DNA of 64,000 bases from Streptomyces sp. NBC_00442 (GTDB lineage Bacteria; Actinomycetota; Actinomycetes; Streptomycetales; Streptomycetaceae). The notes under the pieces are model-generated. The model had not been told where the DNA came from and did not search any database. It worked only from the letters and a program-made list of their open reading frames with translations. The stretch covers positions 5,580,001 to 5,644,000 of the forward strand of contig NZ_CP107918.1 of assembly GCF_036014195.1 (NCBI RefSeq), in the 5' to 3' direction. The position numbers were made by a program, and so were the translations under genes. Below are positions 34,674 to 44,339 of this stretch, piece after piece; position 1 is the stretch's first letter; every line of letters starts with the position of its first letter.

Positions 34674-34877
34674 ATGATGCAGCGTTCCCCCAAGACCTCG
34701 ATCAAGCGCAGGGCCGCCGTTGTGGTCACCTCGATCTGTGCGGGCGTCCTGCTGGGCACCGCGTCCTACTCGGCCGTGGCGGTCGACCACCACCGGCCCG
34801 TCACCGTTCAGGCCGACGGCGTGAGCGGCGGCGGACGGACCTCCGACCCGCAGGAGTGGAACAGCACGGGCGGCTGA
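34674..34877 (+). CDS. Small secreted or membrane-anchored protein
   Basis: 67 residues, starting MMQRSPKTSIKRRAAVVV. A positively charged N-terminus, a hydrophobic stretch (about 15-32) and SYSAVAVD resemble a signal peptide with an AVA cleavage site, leaving a mature peptide of about 30 residues rich in Gly/Ser and ending DPQEWNSTGG. I do not recognise a family. It is the only plus-strand gene inside the cluster, sits tail-to-tail with the AfsR-type regulator and has an 11-bp phased repeat upstream. The second ATG (34677) is an equally possible start. Confidence 0.65.
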   Translation: MMQRSPKTSIKRRAAVVVTSICAGVLLGTASYSAVAVDHHRPVTVQADGVSGGGRTSDPQEWNSTGG

Positions 34878-34899
34878 ACACCGCGCGGTCGACGAAGGG

Positions 34900-34932
34900 G
34901 AGCGGCCCGGCGGACTTTCCGCCGGGCCGCTC
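34900..34932. terminator. Bidirectional terminator hairpin
   Basis: A perfect 15-bp stem, gagcggcccggcgga (34900-34914) and its complement (34918-34932), with a 3-nt loop, fills the 64-bp gap between two convergent genes. There is no T tract, as is usual in Streptomyces. Confidence 0.85.
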
Positions 34933-34941
34933 GTGCGTCGG

Positions 34942-37900
34942 TCAGGCGTCGGCCGGGGCGGAGAGCAGCCCGGCGATACGGGTCGCCTCGTGTGCCTCGG
35001 GCAGGCCGAGCCGGGCGAACACGCTCTGCGCGTCCTTGAGCCGGGCGAGCCCCGCCTCGCGGTCCCCGAGGTCGGCCAGCACCTGACCGATCACCAGGAG
35101 CGAGTGCCCGCGCTCGCGTTCCAGGCCGAGCTCCTCGCAGAGCGCGAGGGCCCGCTCGGCCTCGGCCAGGGCGACATCGAGCGACCCCCGCACCCGCAGC
35201 GTCTCGGCCAGCCGGAACCTCGCCTGCGCCTCGCGCCCGCGGATCCGGGCCGAGCCGCACATGTCCAGGCACCGGGTGAAGCTGGTGACGGCCTCCGGGT
35301 ACCGGCCGGCCTCGTGCATCGCCATGCCGTGCACGTACCAGGCGTAGGAGATGCCGTGCGGGTCCTCCAGCGTGTGCAGTTGGGCCAGCACCCGCTCGCA
35401 GGAGGCGGCGGCTTCCTCCGGCAGACCACTGCGCAGCCGCGCGTGGGCCGCGTTCAGGGTGGTCACCAGCTCGCCGGAGCGGTGCCCCAGCTCCCGGGCG
35501 AGCTCGATCGCCCGGTCGTAGCATTCGACCGCGTCGCCGTAGCGCTGCTGGTACTGGGCGATCAGGCCCCGGTCGTTGAGCAGCTGCCGCAGGATGACCT
35601 TGTCGCCGACCCGTCGGCAGGCGTCGGTCGCGAGCCGCGCGTGCAGCTCGGCCTCGGCGAGCTGGGTGAAGTGCAGGGCGGCGTTGCCGCACACGAACCG
35701 GGCCCGCCCCTCGGCCTGGTCGTCGCCCTGCAGGGCCGCCGTCTCCGCCACCATCCGTGCGGCGGCCGCGAGTTGGGTGTACGACACGTCCCGCGCGAAC
35801 GGGGTGAGGCAGACCAGCAGATCGGCGGCGGTGCGCAGGACGCGCGGGTCCCTGCCCGGGGTGCTCCGGGCGGCGAGGGCGATCGCGGTGGTGGCACAGT
35901 CGAACTCCGACACCACCCAGGCGCGCGCCTCGGCCAGGGAGGGGAAGGCCGGACGGGGCCGGACGCCGTGACCGAGCACGGCACCCACCGGATCGCCGGG
36001 CACCATGATCTGGAAGGCGGCGCAGGCACCGGCGAGCAGGTGGTCGAGCAGCCGGCGCAGGACCGCGCCCTCCTCCGTGCCCTCCCGCGTGCCGTCCTCC
36101 GTGCCGTCCGGCCCGTCCCCGGACGCCGCCGGGTGCTCGCCGCCGAGCTGCAGCGCGAACGAGCGGACCAGGTCGTGGTAGCGGTAGCGGCTGGGCAGCG
36201 GCGCCTCCAGCATGGCCGCGTCGACCAGCGACTCCAGCAGCTCCTCCGCATCCATCGGGTCGAGACCGAGGGCCGCCGCGGCGCTCTCCAGGCCGATGCC
36301 GGCCCGGGTGACCGGCGCGAGCAGCCGGAACGAGCTCGCCTGATCGCCGGTCAGCTGGTGGTATCCGAGCTCGAAGGCGGCCGCCACGGCGAGGTCACCG
36401 GCCCGCAGTTCGCTGATCCGCCGGCGCTCGTCGGCGAGCCGGCCGGTCATCGACGCGATGGTCCAGCGCGGCCGGGCGGCGAGCCGGGCCGCCATGATCC
36501 GTACGGCCAGCGGGAGATGACCGCAGAGCGCCACCAGCTCGACCGCGGCACCGGGCTCCTCCGCCACCCGCTGGGCGCCGGCGACCTCCCGCAGGAGCCC
36601 CAGCGCTTCTTCCGTGTCGAACACGTCGAGGTCGGTCTGGAAGGTGGCCGGCAGGCCGGTGAGTCTCGCTCTGCTGGTGACGATCACCCCGCACTCGGCG
36701 GACCCCGGCAGCAGCGGTCTGATCTGCGCGGGGTCGCGGGCGTTGTCCAGCGTCAACAGGACCCGGCGGCCGTCCAGCGTGGTGCGCAGCAGCCGGGCGC
36801 GGTCCTCCGGCGACGTCGGCACCCCGGGACCGGGGACGCCGAGCGCGGTGAGGAAGCTGCCGAGCACGGTGCCCGGGTCGGCCGGCTCCAGGCTGTTGCC
36901 GCGCAGATCGACGTAGAGCTGTCCGTCGGGGAAGTGCCGCTTGACCAGATGCGCACCCATCACGGCCAGGGTGCTCTTGCCGATGCCGCCCATGCCGGTG
37001 ATGGAGACCACCGGGAGCGAGACCCGCTCCGGGCTTCCGAGCGCGTCGCACAGCGCATCGAGGGCGGCGGCGCGGCCGGTGAAGTCCGCGGTGGCGGGCG
37101 GCAGTTGGGCCGGCCGCCCGGTCGGCGGCCGCTGCGGGGGCTCGGCGGCCGGCGGCTCGACCGCGACGACGCCCCGCTCCCGGGGTGCCGCGAGCAGCAG
37201 CGGATCGCTCGCGAGGATCCGCTCGTGCAGCGCGCACAGTTCGGGCCCCGGGTCGATGCCCAGTTCCTCGGCCAGCACGTGCCGCGCCCGACCGAACGCC
37301 GCCAGCGCCTCGGCCTGCCGCCCCGTCGCGTACAGCGCCCGCATCAGGAAGCCGTAGGGCCGCTCCTGCATCGGGTACTCGTGGGTGAAGGCGATGAGCT
37401 CCGGTATGAGCAGCTCGTGGCGTCTCTCGCGCAGGTGGTGGTCGAAGCGCTCCTCGATGAGGGTGAGCCGCAGCGCGACGAGCCGGGACCGCTGCTGCTC
37501 GGCGAAGGGTCCGGGCACGCCGGCCAGCGGCTCGCCCTGCCACAGGGCGAGGGCCTCGGTCAGCAGGCGGCCGCACTCCGCCTCGTCGCCCGCGTCCCTG
37601 GCCCGTACGGCGCCGGCCGCCAGCTCCTCGGCGCGCACCGCGTCCACCGCGTCCGGGTCGACGAGCAGTTGGTAGCCGTCCCGCAGGGAGACCAGGCGCC
37701 GGGGCGTGGAGCGGTCCTCCTCGACGATCCGCCGCAGCCGCCACGCGTAGGTGCGCAGGCTCGCCAGCGCGGAGTCCGGCGCCGCTTCTCCCCAGATCGC
37801 GGCGATCAGCTCGTGGGCGGCCGCGGCCCGCCCCGACCGCAGGAGCAGCGCCGCGAGCAGGGCCTGCTGCTGGGGTGCCCCGGTCGCGAAGTCGGCCTCA

Positions 37901-37953
37901 CCGCGCATGACCCGTACGGCACCCAACACCGTGAACCGGATGTCCTTGCTCAT
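34942..37953 (-). CDS. AfsR/SARP-family transcriptional activator
   Basis: 1003 residues from ATG 37953. Order of domains: OmpR-like winged helix (about 5-100; FTVLGAVRVMRG, SLRTYAWRLRRIV), BTAD domain (about 105-245; ending ELGIDPGPELCALHERIL), NB-ARC ATPase with Walker A SITGMGGIGKST (~325), and a C-terminal TPR-like region (about 690-1000). That is the layout and size of AfsR. SARPs bind heptamer direct repeats to activate antibiotic genes; a matching phased repeat occurs at 34563-34581. Located at the upstream end of the NRPS cluster and oriented with it, it is probably a pathway activator. Confidence 0.95.
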   Translation of the reverse strand: MSKDIRFTVLGAVRVMRGEADFATGAPQQQALLAALLLRSGRAAAAHELIAAIWGEAAPDSALASLRTYAWRLRRIVEEDRSTPRRLVSLRDGYQLLVDPDAVDAVRAEELAAGAVRARDAGDEAECGRLLTEALALWQGEPLAGVPGPFAEQQRSRLVALRLTLIEERFDHHLRERRHELLIPELIAFTHEYPMQERPYGFLMRALYATGRQAEALAAFGRARHVLAEELGIDPGPELCALHERILASDPLLLAAPRERGVVAVEPPAAEPPQRPPTGRPAQLPPATADFTGRAAALDALCDALGSPERVSLPVVSITGMGGIGKSTLAVMGAHLVKRHFPDGQLYVDLRGNSLEPADPGTVLGSFLTALGVPGPGVPTSPEDRARLLRTTLDGRRVLLTLDNARDPAQIRPLLPGSAECGVIVTSRARLTGLPATFQTDLDVFDTEEALGLLREVAGAQRVAEEPGAAVELVALCGHLPLAVRIMAARLAARPRWTIASMTGRLADERRRISELRAGDLAVAAAFELGYHQLTGDQASSFRLLAPVTRAGIGLESAAAALGLDPMDAEELLESLVDAAMLEAPLPSRYRYHDLVRSFALQLGGEHPAASGDGPDGTEDGTREGTEEGAVLRRLLDHLLAGACAAFQIMVPGDPVGAVLGHGVRPRPAFPSLAEARAWVVSEFDCATTAIALAARSTPGRDPRVLRTAADLLVCLTPFARDVSYTQLAAAARMVAETAALQGDDQAEGRARFVCGNAALHFTQLAEAELHARLATDACRRVGDKVILRQLLNDRGLIAQYQQRYGDAVECYDRAIELARELGHRSGELVTTLNAAHARLRSGLPEEAAASCERVLAQLHTLEDPHGISYAWYVHGMAMHEAGRYPEAVTSFTRCLDMCGSARIRGREAQARFRLAETLRVRGSLDVALAEAERALALCEELGLERERGHSLLVIGQVLADLGDREAGLARLKDAQSVFARLGLPEAHEATRIAGLLSAPADA

Positions 37954-38388
37954 GAAACCAGCGCCCCCTCGCTCCGCTGCCGCCCCCATCCGGCGGCGCA
38001 CTGCTCTCGCGCCCCGAACCCCCAGGGAAGTATCCATCACCGCCCTCGCAACGCCATGGCTGAGGCGATACTCGTCCGTATATGAGGGCTTGTGGGGCGG
38101 CCCCGGCCCGGCGGCGCAGGGTTTCCCCCGGTACGCCTCCGGTCGGCCCGGCGCCGCGGCTTCCCGGCGCGGCCGCGCCCGGCACACCGTCCGGACAGGA
38201 CTCCGCCGAGCCGCCGCGCGCACCCGCCCCCACCAGCATCCATCGCCCTGTGTGACCGCCCGTTCATCCTCCGTGTGGCGGAACGCCCCCCGCGGTCGTA
38301 GCGTGATCTGCGGCACCGACCGGAAGCCGCGCTCCGACCATGCGGCGGGTGCCGCACACGTCGACTCGGGGACACGAGGTGAAACGCC
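37954..38388. other. Divergent promoter region
   Basis: 435 bp between the SARP gene (minus) and a small membrane-protein gene (plus). GGAAC at 38280-38284 followed 17 bp later by CGT at 38302 resembles an ECF-sigma promoter and lies about 85 bp before the plus-strand start. On the other side the pair atac...gtat near 38068-38081 forms a short dyad. Nothing else was recognised; no open frame here looks coding. Confidence 0.35.
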
Positions 38389-38583
38389 GTGCCTTCCCTG
38401 CACTTTCCCGTGATGCTCGCGCTCGCAGCGGGCGCCCTCTTCCTCTGGCGCAAAGGCGGCACCAAGCTGTCCCACGCGCTCATCTGCGCCGGATTCGGTT
38501 TCTGTCTCGCCGATACGGCCGTGGCTCCTTCGCTGCACACCGCGCTCAACTCCGTCACCGGCATGCTCGGGCAACTTGGCTGA
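38389..38583 (+). CDS. Small conserved Streptomyces membrane protein
   Basis: 64 residues from GTG 38389 with GAGGTGA placed ideally upstream. Two hydrophobic segments are visible (about 7-20, FPVMLALAAGALFLW, and about 30-46, ALICAGFGFCLADTAVAP), separated by RKGGTKLSH. Short proteins of this pattern recur in Streptomyces genomes and plasmids; function unknown. Divergent from the SARP gene. Confidence 0.75.
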   Translation: MPSLHFPVMLALAAGALFLWRKGGTKLSHALICAGFGFCLADTAVAPSLHTALNSVTGMLGQLG

Positions 38584-38767
38584 GGCGGCCCGCGCGGACG
38601 TGGAGGGGCAGCACCGCGACGGTGCGGCGGTGTACGTCCCGCAGACGCTCCCCAGCACGCACCACGGCCGACACCCGCCGACGGCACCACAGCCGGGCAC
38701 CCACCGACAGCACCACAGCCGGCACCACCGACAGGCTCACCGACAGCCCCACCGACCGGGAGAGATC

Positions 38768-39094
38768 GTGACCATCGCCATCGACAAGCTGACCGACCCG
38801 GCCGTACGGGCCTTCGTCGGCGCCCTCAACTCCGGTGACCGCGATGCCTTCACCGCGGCCCTGGCCCCCGGAGCCACCATGTCCGACGACGGCGCGGACC
38901 GCGACGTCGCCGACTGGACCGAGCGCGAGATCTTCTCCTCCGGCGGCCACATGGACATCGAGAACCAGACCCGCGACGGGCTCGCCCTGGTCGCCAACTA
39001 CCGCAACGACACGTGGGGCGAGATGCGCACCGCCTGGCGCTTCACCGTCGACGGCGACGGCAGGATCAGCCGCTTCGAGACCGGTCAGGCCTGA
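38768..39094 (+). CDS. NTF2-like / SnoaL-fold protein
   Basis: 108 residues from GTG 38768 (GGGAGAG just upstream). The sequence AIDKLTDPAVRAFVGALNSGDRDAFTAALAPGATMSDDG and the C-terminal WRFTVDGDGRISRFETGQA are typical of the NTF2-like cone fold. Members are small enzymes or ligand-binding proteins; no active-site set could be assigned. Preceded by 184 bp of His/Pro-codon-rich sequence that does not look coding. Confidence 0.75.
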   Translation: MTIAIDKLTDPAVRAFVGALNSGDRDAFTAALAPGATMSDDGADRDVADWTEREIFSSGGHMDIENQTRDGLALVANYRNDTWGEMRTAWRFTVDGDGRISRFETGQA

Positions 39095-39125
39095 CCCGTC
39101 CCGTCCCGGCCGGGCCCGCCGTCGC

Positions 39126-40004
39126 TCACGCCGTGATGCGCGTGCCCACGCCGCTCACCCGCACCCGGGGATCGCCCGCGTGCAGCGTCACCGTGAGCTC
39201 GCCGGGACGGCCGAGGTCCTCGCCCTGGTACAGGGTCAGCACCGACTCCTCGGCGACCAGGCCCAGTTCACGCGCGTACGCCCCGAACGCGGCGGCCGCC
39301 GCCCCCGTGGCCGGGTCCTCCACGACGCCGCCGACCGGGAACGGATCGCGGACGTGGAACACCGAGTCCGAGGCGCGCCACACGAGCTGGACGGTGGTCA
39401 GGTCGAGCCGGTGCATCAGCGCCGTCAGCCGGTCGACGTCGTACGCCAGGTCCGCGAGGCGTTCGCGGGTGGCCGCGCCCAGGACCAGATGGCGGGCGCC
39501 GGCGAACGCGATCCGGGGCGCGATCGCGGGGTCGAGATCCCCGGCCGGCCAGTCGAGGGCGGCCAACGCCTCGGCGAGATCCTCCGCCCCGACCGGCTCG
39601 GAGTGCGGCTCGACGCTGGTCAGGGTGGCGCGAAGGCGGCCGCTCGCCGGGTCGTGGGCGACGGTCACCGGCACCGTGCCGGCAGGTGTCGCGAACGTCA
39701 GCTCCCCGGTCCCGATCCGCTCGCCCAGCGCGATCGCCGTCGCCACGGTGGCGTGCCCGCAGAACGGCACCTCGGCCTTCGGGCTGAAGAACCGCAGCGT
39801 GAACGCGCGGCCCGGCTCCCCGAGCCCCTGCGGCGGCGCCGTCAAGAACGCCGACTCGCTGTAGCCGAGCGTGGCGGCGATCGCCAGCATCGCGGCGTCG
39901 TCGAGCCCGGCGGCGTCCAGGACGACCCCGGCCGGGTTGCCCCCGGCGGGGTCGCTCGCGAAGGCGGTGTAGCGGAGGATCCCGGGCTGCGTGTCGTTCG
40001 TCAT
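39126..40004 (-). CDS. PhzF-family isomerase/epimerase
   Basis: 292 residues. Family signatures: FASDPAGGNPAGVVLDA at residues 14-30, GYSESAFL with the catalytic-type Glu, FFSPKAEVPFCGHATVATA (~75) and a C-terminal EDPATGAAAAAFGAYA. The two-lobe diaminopimelate-epimerase-like fold catalyses proton shifts or epimerisations; substrate unknown. Not obviously linked to the peptide cluster, although PhzF relatives do occur in natural-product pathways. Confidence 0.9.
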   Translation of the reverse strand: MTNDTQPGILRYTAFASDPAGGNPAGVVLDAAGLDDAAMLAIAATLGYSESAFLTAPPQGLGEPGRAFTLRFFSPKAEVPFCGHATVATAIALGERIGTGELTFATPAGTVPVTVAHDPASGRLRATLTSVEPHSEPVGAEDLAEALAALDWPAGDLDPAIAPRIAFAGARHLVLGAATRERLADLAYDVDRLTALMHRLDLTTVQLVWRASDSVFHVRDPFPVGGVVEDPATGAAAAAFGAYARELGLVAEESVLTLYQGEDLGRPGELTVTLHAGDPRVRVSGVGTRITA

Positions 40005-40093
40005 GACCGGCCCAACTCCCCATCCCGCGCGCCTATTCCGGCCACCCCGGCGTGGTCGGACGCGGAGGGTCCCAGCCGTACGCGGAGGTGCGC

Positions 40094-40855
40094 TCAGCCG
40101 CGCCCGATGTACGGCATCGTCGTGGCGAGCACGGTCGCGAACTGGATGTTCGCCTCCAGCGGCAGCTCCGCCATGTGCACCACCGTGCGCGCCACGTCCC
40201 GCGCGTCCATCACCGGCTCCACCGCCAGCTCCCCGTTGGCCTGCGGGATGCCGGTCTGCATGCGCTGCGTCATCTCGGTCGCGGCGTTGCCGATGTCGAT
40301 CTGTCCCACGGCGATCCGGTACGGGCGGCCGTCCAGGGAGAGCGACTTGGTCAGTCCGGTCATCGCGTGCTTGGTCGCCGTGTACGCCACCGAGTTCGGC
40401 CGGGGTGCGTGCGCCGAGATCGACCCGTTGTTGATGATCCGGCCACCCTGGGGGGTCTGCTCCTTCATCGCGCGGAACGCCGCCTGGGCGCAGAGGAAGG
40501 CGCCGGTCAGATTCACGTCCACGACCGAGCGCCACGCCTCGTAGGACAGGTCCTCGACGGGCACCCCGCCGGGCCCGAACGTGCCCGCGTTGTTGAAGAG
40601 CAGATCCAGCCGCCCGTGCGCCGAGAGCGCCGCCGAGAACAGCGCGTTCACGTCGTCCGGTGAGGTCACGTCCGTCACTACGCTCAGGACGCGGGCCGTG
40701 GGGCCCGCCAGCGCGGCGGTCTCGTCGAGCGCCTCGGCGCGGCGCCCCGCCAGCGCCACCGACCAGCCCGCGCCGGCCAGCGCGAGCGCCACGGAGCGGC
40801 CGATGCCGGACCCGGCCCCGGTCACGACGGCAGACTTCTGCGAGGTGATGTCCAT
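40094..40855 (-). CDS. Short-chain dehydrogenase/reductase
   Basis: 253 residues with the classical SDR set: TGAGSGIG nucleotide motif (~12), NNAG (~90), Ser in NNGSISAHA, and catalytic YTATK (~157). A GTG two codons upstream is an alternative start. Oxidises or reduces a hydroxyl/keto substrate with NAD(P); substrate unknown. Divergent from the drug-efflux gene with a 181-bp shared promoter region. Confidence 0.93.
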   Translation of the reverse strand: MDITSQKSAVVTGAGSGIGRSVALALAGAGWSVALAGRRAEALDETAALAGPTARVLSVVTDVTSPDDVNALFSAALSAHGRLDLLFNNAGTFGPGGVPVEDLSYEAWRSVVDVNLTGAFLCAQAAFRAMKEQTPQGGRIINNGSISAHAPRPNSVAYTATKHAMTGLTKSLSLDGRPYRIAVGQIDIGNAATEMTQRMQTGIPQANGELAVEPVMDARDVARTVVHMAELPLEANIQFATVLATTMPYIGRG

Positions 40856-41036
40856 GGCCACGGAGCGTACGGGAGGGCGCGTTTCGTGAGACGGCACGTC
40901 CGCGATGTGGGAGCCGCGCGCCGTCGGCCGGACCGGTGTGACCCGTCCCTCCCCCCCGTCACGGTCCGGGTGGTCCCGCCACCGCGAGCGGGCTGCGACG
41001 ATGGTCATTCGTTGCAACTTTCAAGGAGATACCTCG

Positions 41037-42422
41037 ATGCCGGAGCGCGGCGGCCAGGACGGCCAGGGCCCCCTGTCGACCCCCTCGACCCCCATACCGA
41101 CCACGGCCGACGCGGCGCCCGCCGGGACAGGTCCGGCCGGCAGGCCCCCCGCGGCCACCGCGGCCGTCCGCCGCACGAGCCTCCTCGTCACGCTCGTCCT
41201 CGGCGGGCTCACCGCGCTCCCGCCGCTGTCCATGGACATGTACCTGCCGGCGCTGCCCGAGGTCACCGACGCGCTGCGCGCGCCCGCCGCGACCGTCCAG
41301 CTCACCCTCACCGCGTGCCTGGCCGGCATGGCGCTCGGCCAGCTCGTCGTCGGGCCCATGAGCGACAAGTGGGGGCGGCGCCGCCCGCTCCTCGTCGGCA
41401 TGATCGTGTACGTCCTGGCCACCGCGGTGTGCGCGTTCGCGCCCGACATCGAACTGCTCATCGCCTTCCGCCTGTTGCAGGGCCTGGCCGGAGCCGCCGG
41501 CATCGTCATCGCCCGAGCCGTGGTGCGCGACCTCTACGACGGGGTCGAGATGGCCCGGTTCTTCTCCACCCTGATGCTGATATCCGGCGTCGCGCCCGTG
41601 GTCGCCCCGCTGATCGGCGGACAGGTGCTGCGGCTGACCGACTGGCGGGGCGTCTTCGCCGTCCTGACCGTCATCGGGGCCGTGCTCACCGCCGTCGTCT
41701 TCACATGGCTGCACGAGACGCTGCCCGCGGAGCGCCGCCACTCCGGCGGGGTGGGCGAGGCGCTGCGCACCATGGGCGGGCTGCTCAAGGACCGCGTGTT
41801 CACCGGCTACATGCTCGCGGGCGGCTTCGCCTTCGCCGCGCTGTTCGCCTACATATCGGCCTCGCCGTTCGTGGTGCAGGAGATCTACGGCGCGTCCCCG
41901 CAGACCTTCTCGCTGCTGTTCGGCCTGAACTCGGTCGGCCTCGTCGTCGTCGGCCAGATCAACGGCAAGCTCCTCATCGGCCGCGTCAGCCTCGACAAGG
42001 CGCTCGGCCTCGGCCTCGCCGTGATCACCCTGGCGGCCACCGCCCTGCTCCTCATGACGTCCGGAGCGTTCGGCGACGTGGGCCTCGCGCCGATCGCGGC
42101 CGGCCTGTTCGTGCTGATGTCGGCGATGGGTCTGGCGATGCCCAACACCAACGCCCAGGCCCTGATGCGCACCCCGAACGCCGCCGGCTCCGCCTCCGCA
42201 CTGCTCGGCACCTCCTCCTTCCTGGTCGGCGCCGTGGCCTCGCCGCTCGTCGGCATCGCGGGCGACGCCACCGCCGTACCCATGGCGGTCGTGCAGCTCG
42301 CCTCCGCGGTCGCCGCGCTGCTGTGCTTCCTGCTCCTGTGCCGCCCCTGGCAGCGCGGACACGAGCCGCTCGCCGCGGCCGCCGCCCCGGCGGCGCGCAA
42401 CGGGGCGCCGGGGCAAAAGTAG
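41037..42422 (+). CDS. Bcr/CflA-type multidrug MFS efflux transporter
   Basis: 461 residues, starting at ATG 41037 with AAGGAGAT upstream. About 12 membrane helices follow a Pro/Thr-rich cytoplasmic start. LPPLSMDMYLPALP (~65) and GQLVVGPMSDKWGRRRPLLVG (~100) are hallmarks of the DHA1 Bcr/CflA family, which expels drugs such as bicyclomycin, chloramphenicol or sulfonamides. Followed 10 bp later by the Rsm22-like gene, with which it may be co-transcribed. Confidence 0.94.
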   Translation: MPERGGQDGQGPLSTPSTPIPTTADAAPAGTGPAGRPPAATAAVRRTSLLVTLVLGGLTALPPLSMDMYLPALPEVTDALRAPAATVQLTLTACLAGMALGQLVVGPMSDKWGRRRPLLVGMIVYVLATAVCAFAPDIELLIAFRLLQGLAGAAGIVIARAVVRDLYDGVEMARFFSTLMLISGVAPVVAPLIGGQVLRLTDWRGVFAVLTVIGAVLTAVVFTWLHETLPAERRHSGGVGEALRTMGGLLKDRVFTGYMLAGGFAFAALFAYISASPFVVQEIYGASPQTFSLLFGLNSVGLVVVGQINGKLLIGRVSLDKALGLGLAVITLAATALLLMTSGAFGDVGLAPIAAGLFVLMSAMGLAMPNTNAQALMRTPNAAGSASALLGTSSFLVGAVASPLVGIAGDATAVPMAVVQLASAVAALLCFLLLCRPWQRGHEPLAAAAAPAARNGAPGQK

Positions 42423-42432
42423 ACTCCCCCCG

Positions 42433-43458
42433 GTGAACCACTCCCTCCCCATCCCGGACGTCCTGCGCTCGGCCCTGGCCGGACTGCTCGACGGGCTGCC
42501 GCCCTCGGGGACCGCGGGCGCCGTCGACCGGCTGATCAGCCACTACCGCGGCGTCGTCCCCACCCACGCCCCCGTGCTGCGCGACCGCTCCGACGTCGCC
42601 GCGTACGCCGCGTACCGCATGCCCGCCACCTTCGAGGCGGTACGCGCCGCCCTCGACGCGTTCCGGGACGCGGCCGGGCCGTGGACCCCCGCCACCCACA
42701 CCGACATCGGCGGCGGCACCGGATCCGCGAGCTGGGCGGTCGCCGAGGCATGGCAGGACGCGACGTCACCCGTCGCCACCACGGTCCTCGACTGGGCGGA
42801 GCCCGCGCTCGCCGTCGGCCGTGAACTCGCCGAGGCCTCCGGGCTGCCGGGGCTGCGCACCGCCCGGTGGGAGCGCGCCCGCATCGGCTCGGCCCTCACC
42901 CTGGACGGTGCCGACCTCGTCACCGTCTCGTACGTCCTGAACGAACTCACCGCCGACGACCGGCGCACCCTGGTGGACGCGGCGGCCGGCGCCGCCACCG
43001 GAGCCGTCCTCATCGTGGAGCCGGGCACCCCCGACGGCTACGCCCGCGTCATCGAGGCACGCGACCGGCTGATCGCGGCGGGGCTGCACATCGCCGCGCC
43101 GTGCCCGCACAGCGCCGCCTGCCCCATCGAGCCCGGCACCGACTGGTGCCACTTCTCGGCCCGCGTCAGCCGCTCCTCCCTGCACCGCCAGGTCAAGGGC
43201 GGCTCCCTCGCCTTCGAGGACGAGAAGTTCAGCTATGTCGCCGCCACCCGTTTCCCGCCGGCGCCCGTCCCCGCGCGGATCACCCGGCGGCCCCAGATCC
43301 GCAAGGGCCAGGTGCTGCTCGACCTGTGCGTACGGGACGAGCGACTGGGCCGCGAGACGGTCAGCAAGCGGCACGGCCCGCTGTACCGGGCGGCCCGGGA
43401 CGCGGAGTGGGGCGACGCGTGGCCACCCCACTCCGAGGACCCGGACTCCTCCTCCTAG
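42433..43458 (+). CDS. Rsm22-like small-subunit rRNA methyltransferase family protein
   Basis: 341 residues from GTG 42433. SAM-binding motif THTDIGGGTGSASWAV (~90), then VSYVLNEL and LIVEPGTPDGY. The segment CPHSAACPIEPGTDWCHFS (about 223-241) carries the clustered cysteines characteristic of the Rsm22 family, which are proposed to bind an Fe-S cluster or metal. Members act in mitochondrial or bacterial ribosome assembly; the exact rRNA target of the bacterial form is not established to my knowledge. Confidence 0.9.
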   Translation: MNHSLPIPDVLRSALAGLLDGLPPSGTAGAVDRLISHYRGVVPTHAPVLRDRSDVAAYAAYRMPATFEAVRAALDAFRDAAGPWTPATHTDIGGGTGSASWAVAEAWQDATSPVATTVLDWAEPALAVGRELAEASGLPGLRTARWERARIGSALTLDGADLVTVSYVLNELTADDRRTLVDAAAGAATGAVLIVEPGTPDGYARVIEARDRLIAAGLHIAAPCPHSAACPIEPGTDWCHFSARVSRSSLHRQVKGGSLAFEDEKFSYVAATRFPPAPVPARITRRPQIRKGQVLLDLCVRDERLGRETVSKRHGPLYRAARDAEWGDAWPPHSEDPDSSS

Positions 43459-43496
43459 CTAGCTTCCGGCTTCGAGCTTCCGGCCGGCCGGGCCGG

Positions 43497-44339
43497 TCAG
43501 GGACGCAGTTCCTGCGTGCAGCACTTCACGCTGCCGCCGCCCTTGAGCAGCTCGCCCAGATCCATGCCGATCGGCTCGTAGCCCCGTGCGCGCAGCGGGT
43601 CGTACAGGCCGACGGCGCCCTGGGGGAGCAGGACGTTGCGGCCGTCGCTCACCGCGTTGAGCCCGAGGGCCGCGGCGTCCGGTTCCTCGGCGATCAGGGC
43701 GTGCGGGAAGAGCCTGGACAGCACGGCCCGGCTGCCGGGGGAGAAGGCCGGCGGGTAGTACATGATCTCGTCGGCCGTGTCGTCGAGGACGCACAGGGCC
43801 GTGTCCAGGTGGTAGTAGCGCGGATCCACCAGGTCGAGGCCGATGACGGGGCGGCCGAAGAACTCCTGCGCCTCGTCGTGCGAGAGCGGGCTCGAACGGA
43901 AGCCGCGGCCGGCCAGCACATAGGAGTCCGTGACGGCGAAGTCTCCCTCGCCCTCGTTGATGTGGGCCGGCTCGTGGACGGTGGCGAAGCCGTGCGCGCG
44001 GAACCAGTCGCGGTGGACCTCGGCCTCCGCCGCCCGCTCGGCATGCGCGAAGCGGGCGCCGAGCACGCGGCCGTCGATCACGGTCGCGCCGTTGGCGGCG
44101 AAGACCATGTCGGGCAGGTCGGGGCGGGGGTCGAGCAGTTCGACGGTGTGGCCGAGCGCGCGGTAGCGGTCGCGCAGGTCCTCCCACTGGGCCAGGGCCA
44201 GCGGCAGATCGACGGGCTTCTCGGGGTCCATCCAGGGGTTGATGGAGTACGTGACCTTGAAGTGTGCCGGTGGGCACATCAGATAGCGCCGGGGTCTGGC
44301 GGTTCTCGGGGTACGGAGGTCACGGGCTGCAGGAGGCAA
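43497..44339 (-). CDS. Dimethylarginine dimethylaminohydrolase (DDAH)
   Basis: 280 residues if read from TTG 44339, which has GAGGAG 6 nt upstream and gives the RRYLMCPPAHF opening usual for the family; the ATG at 44279 would remove 20 residues. Guanidine-modifying-enzyme residues are visible: DMVFAANGA, INEGEGDF, the His in YYHLDTALCVL, and the catalytic Cys near the end in GGGSVKCCTQEL. The enzyme hydrolyses N-omega-methylated arginines to citrulline and methylamines. Convergent with the Rsm22-like gene. Confidence 0.9.
   Translation of the reverse strand: MPPAARDLRTPRTARPRRYLMCPPAHFKVTYSINPWMDPEKPVDLPLALAQWEDLRDRYRALGHTVELLDPRPDLPDMVFAANGATVIDGRVLGARFAHAERAAEAEVHRDWFRAHGFATVHEPAHINEGEGDFAVTDSYVLAGRGFRSSPLSHDEAQEFFGRPVIGLDLVDPRYYHLDTALCVLDDTADEIMYYPPAFSPGSRAVLSRLFPHALIAEEPDAAALGLNAVSDGRNVLLPQGAVGLYDPLRARGYEPIGMDLGELLKGGGSVKCCTQELRP

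Noticed and set aside
40959..42452. Minus-strand frame antisense to the Bcr/CflA transporter
   Set aside because: The plus strand encodes a complete 12-helix transporter with a ribosome site; the antisense product is low-complexity.
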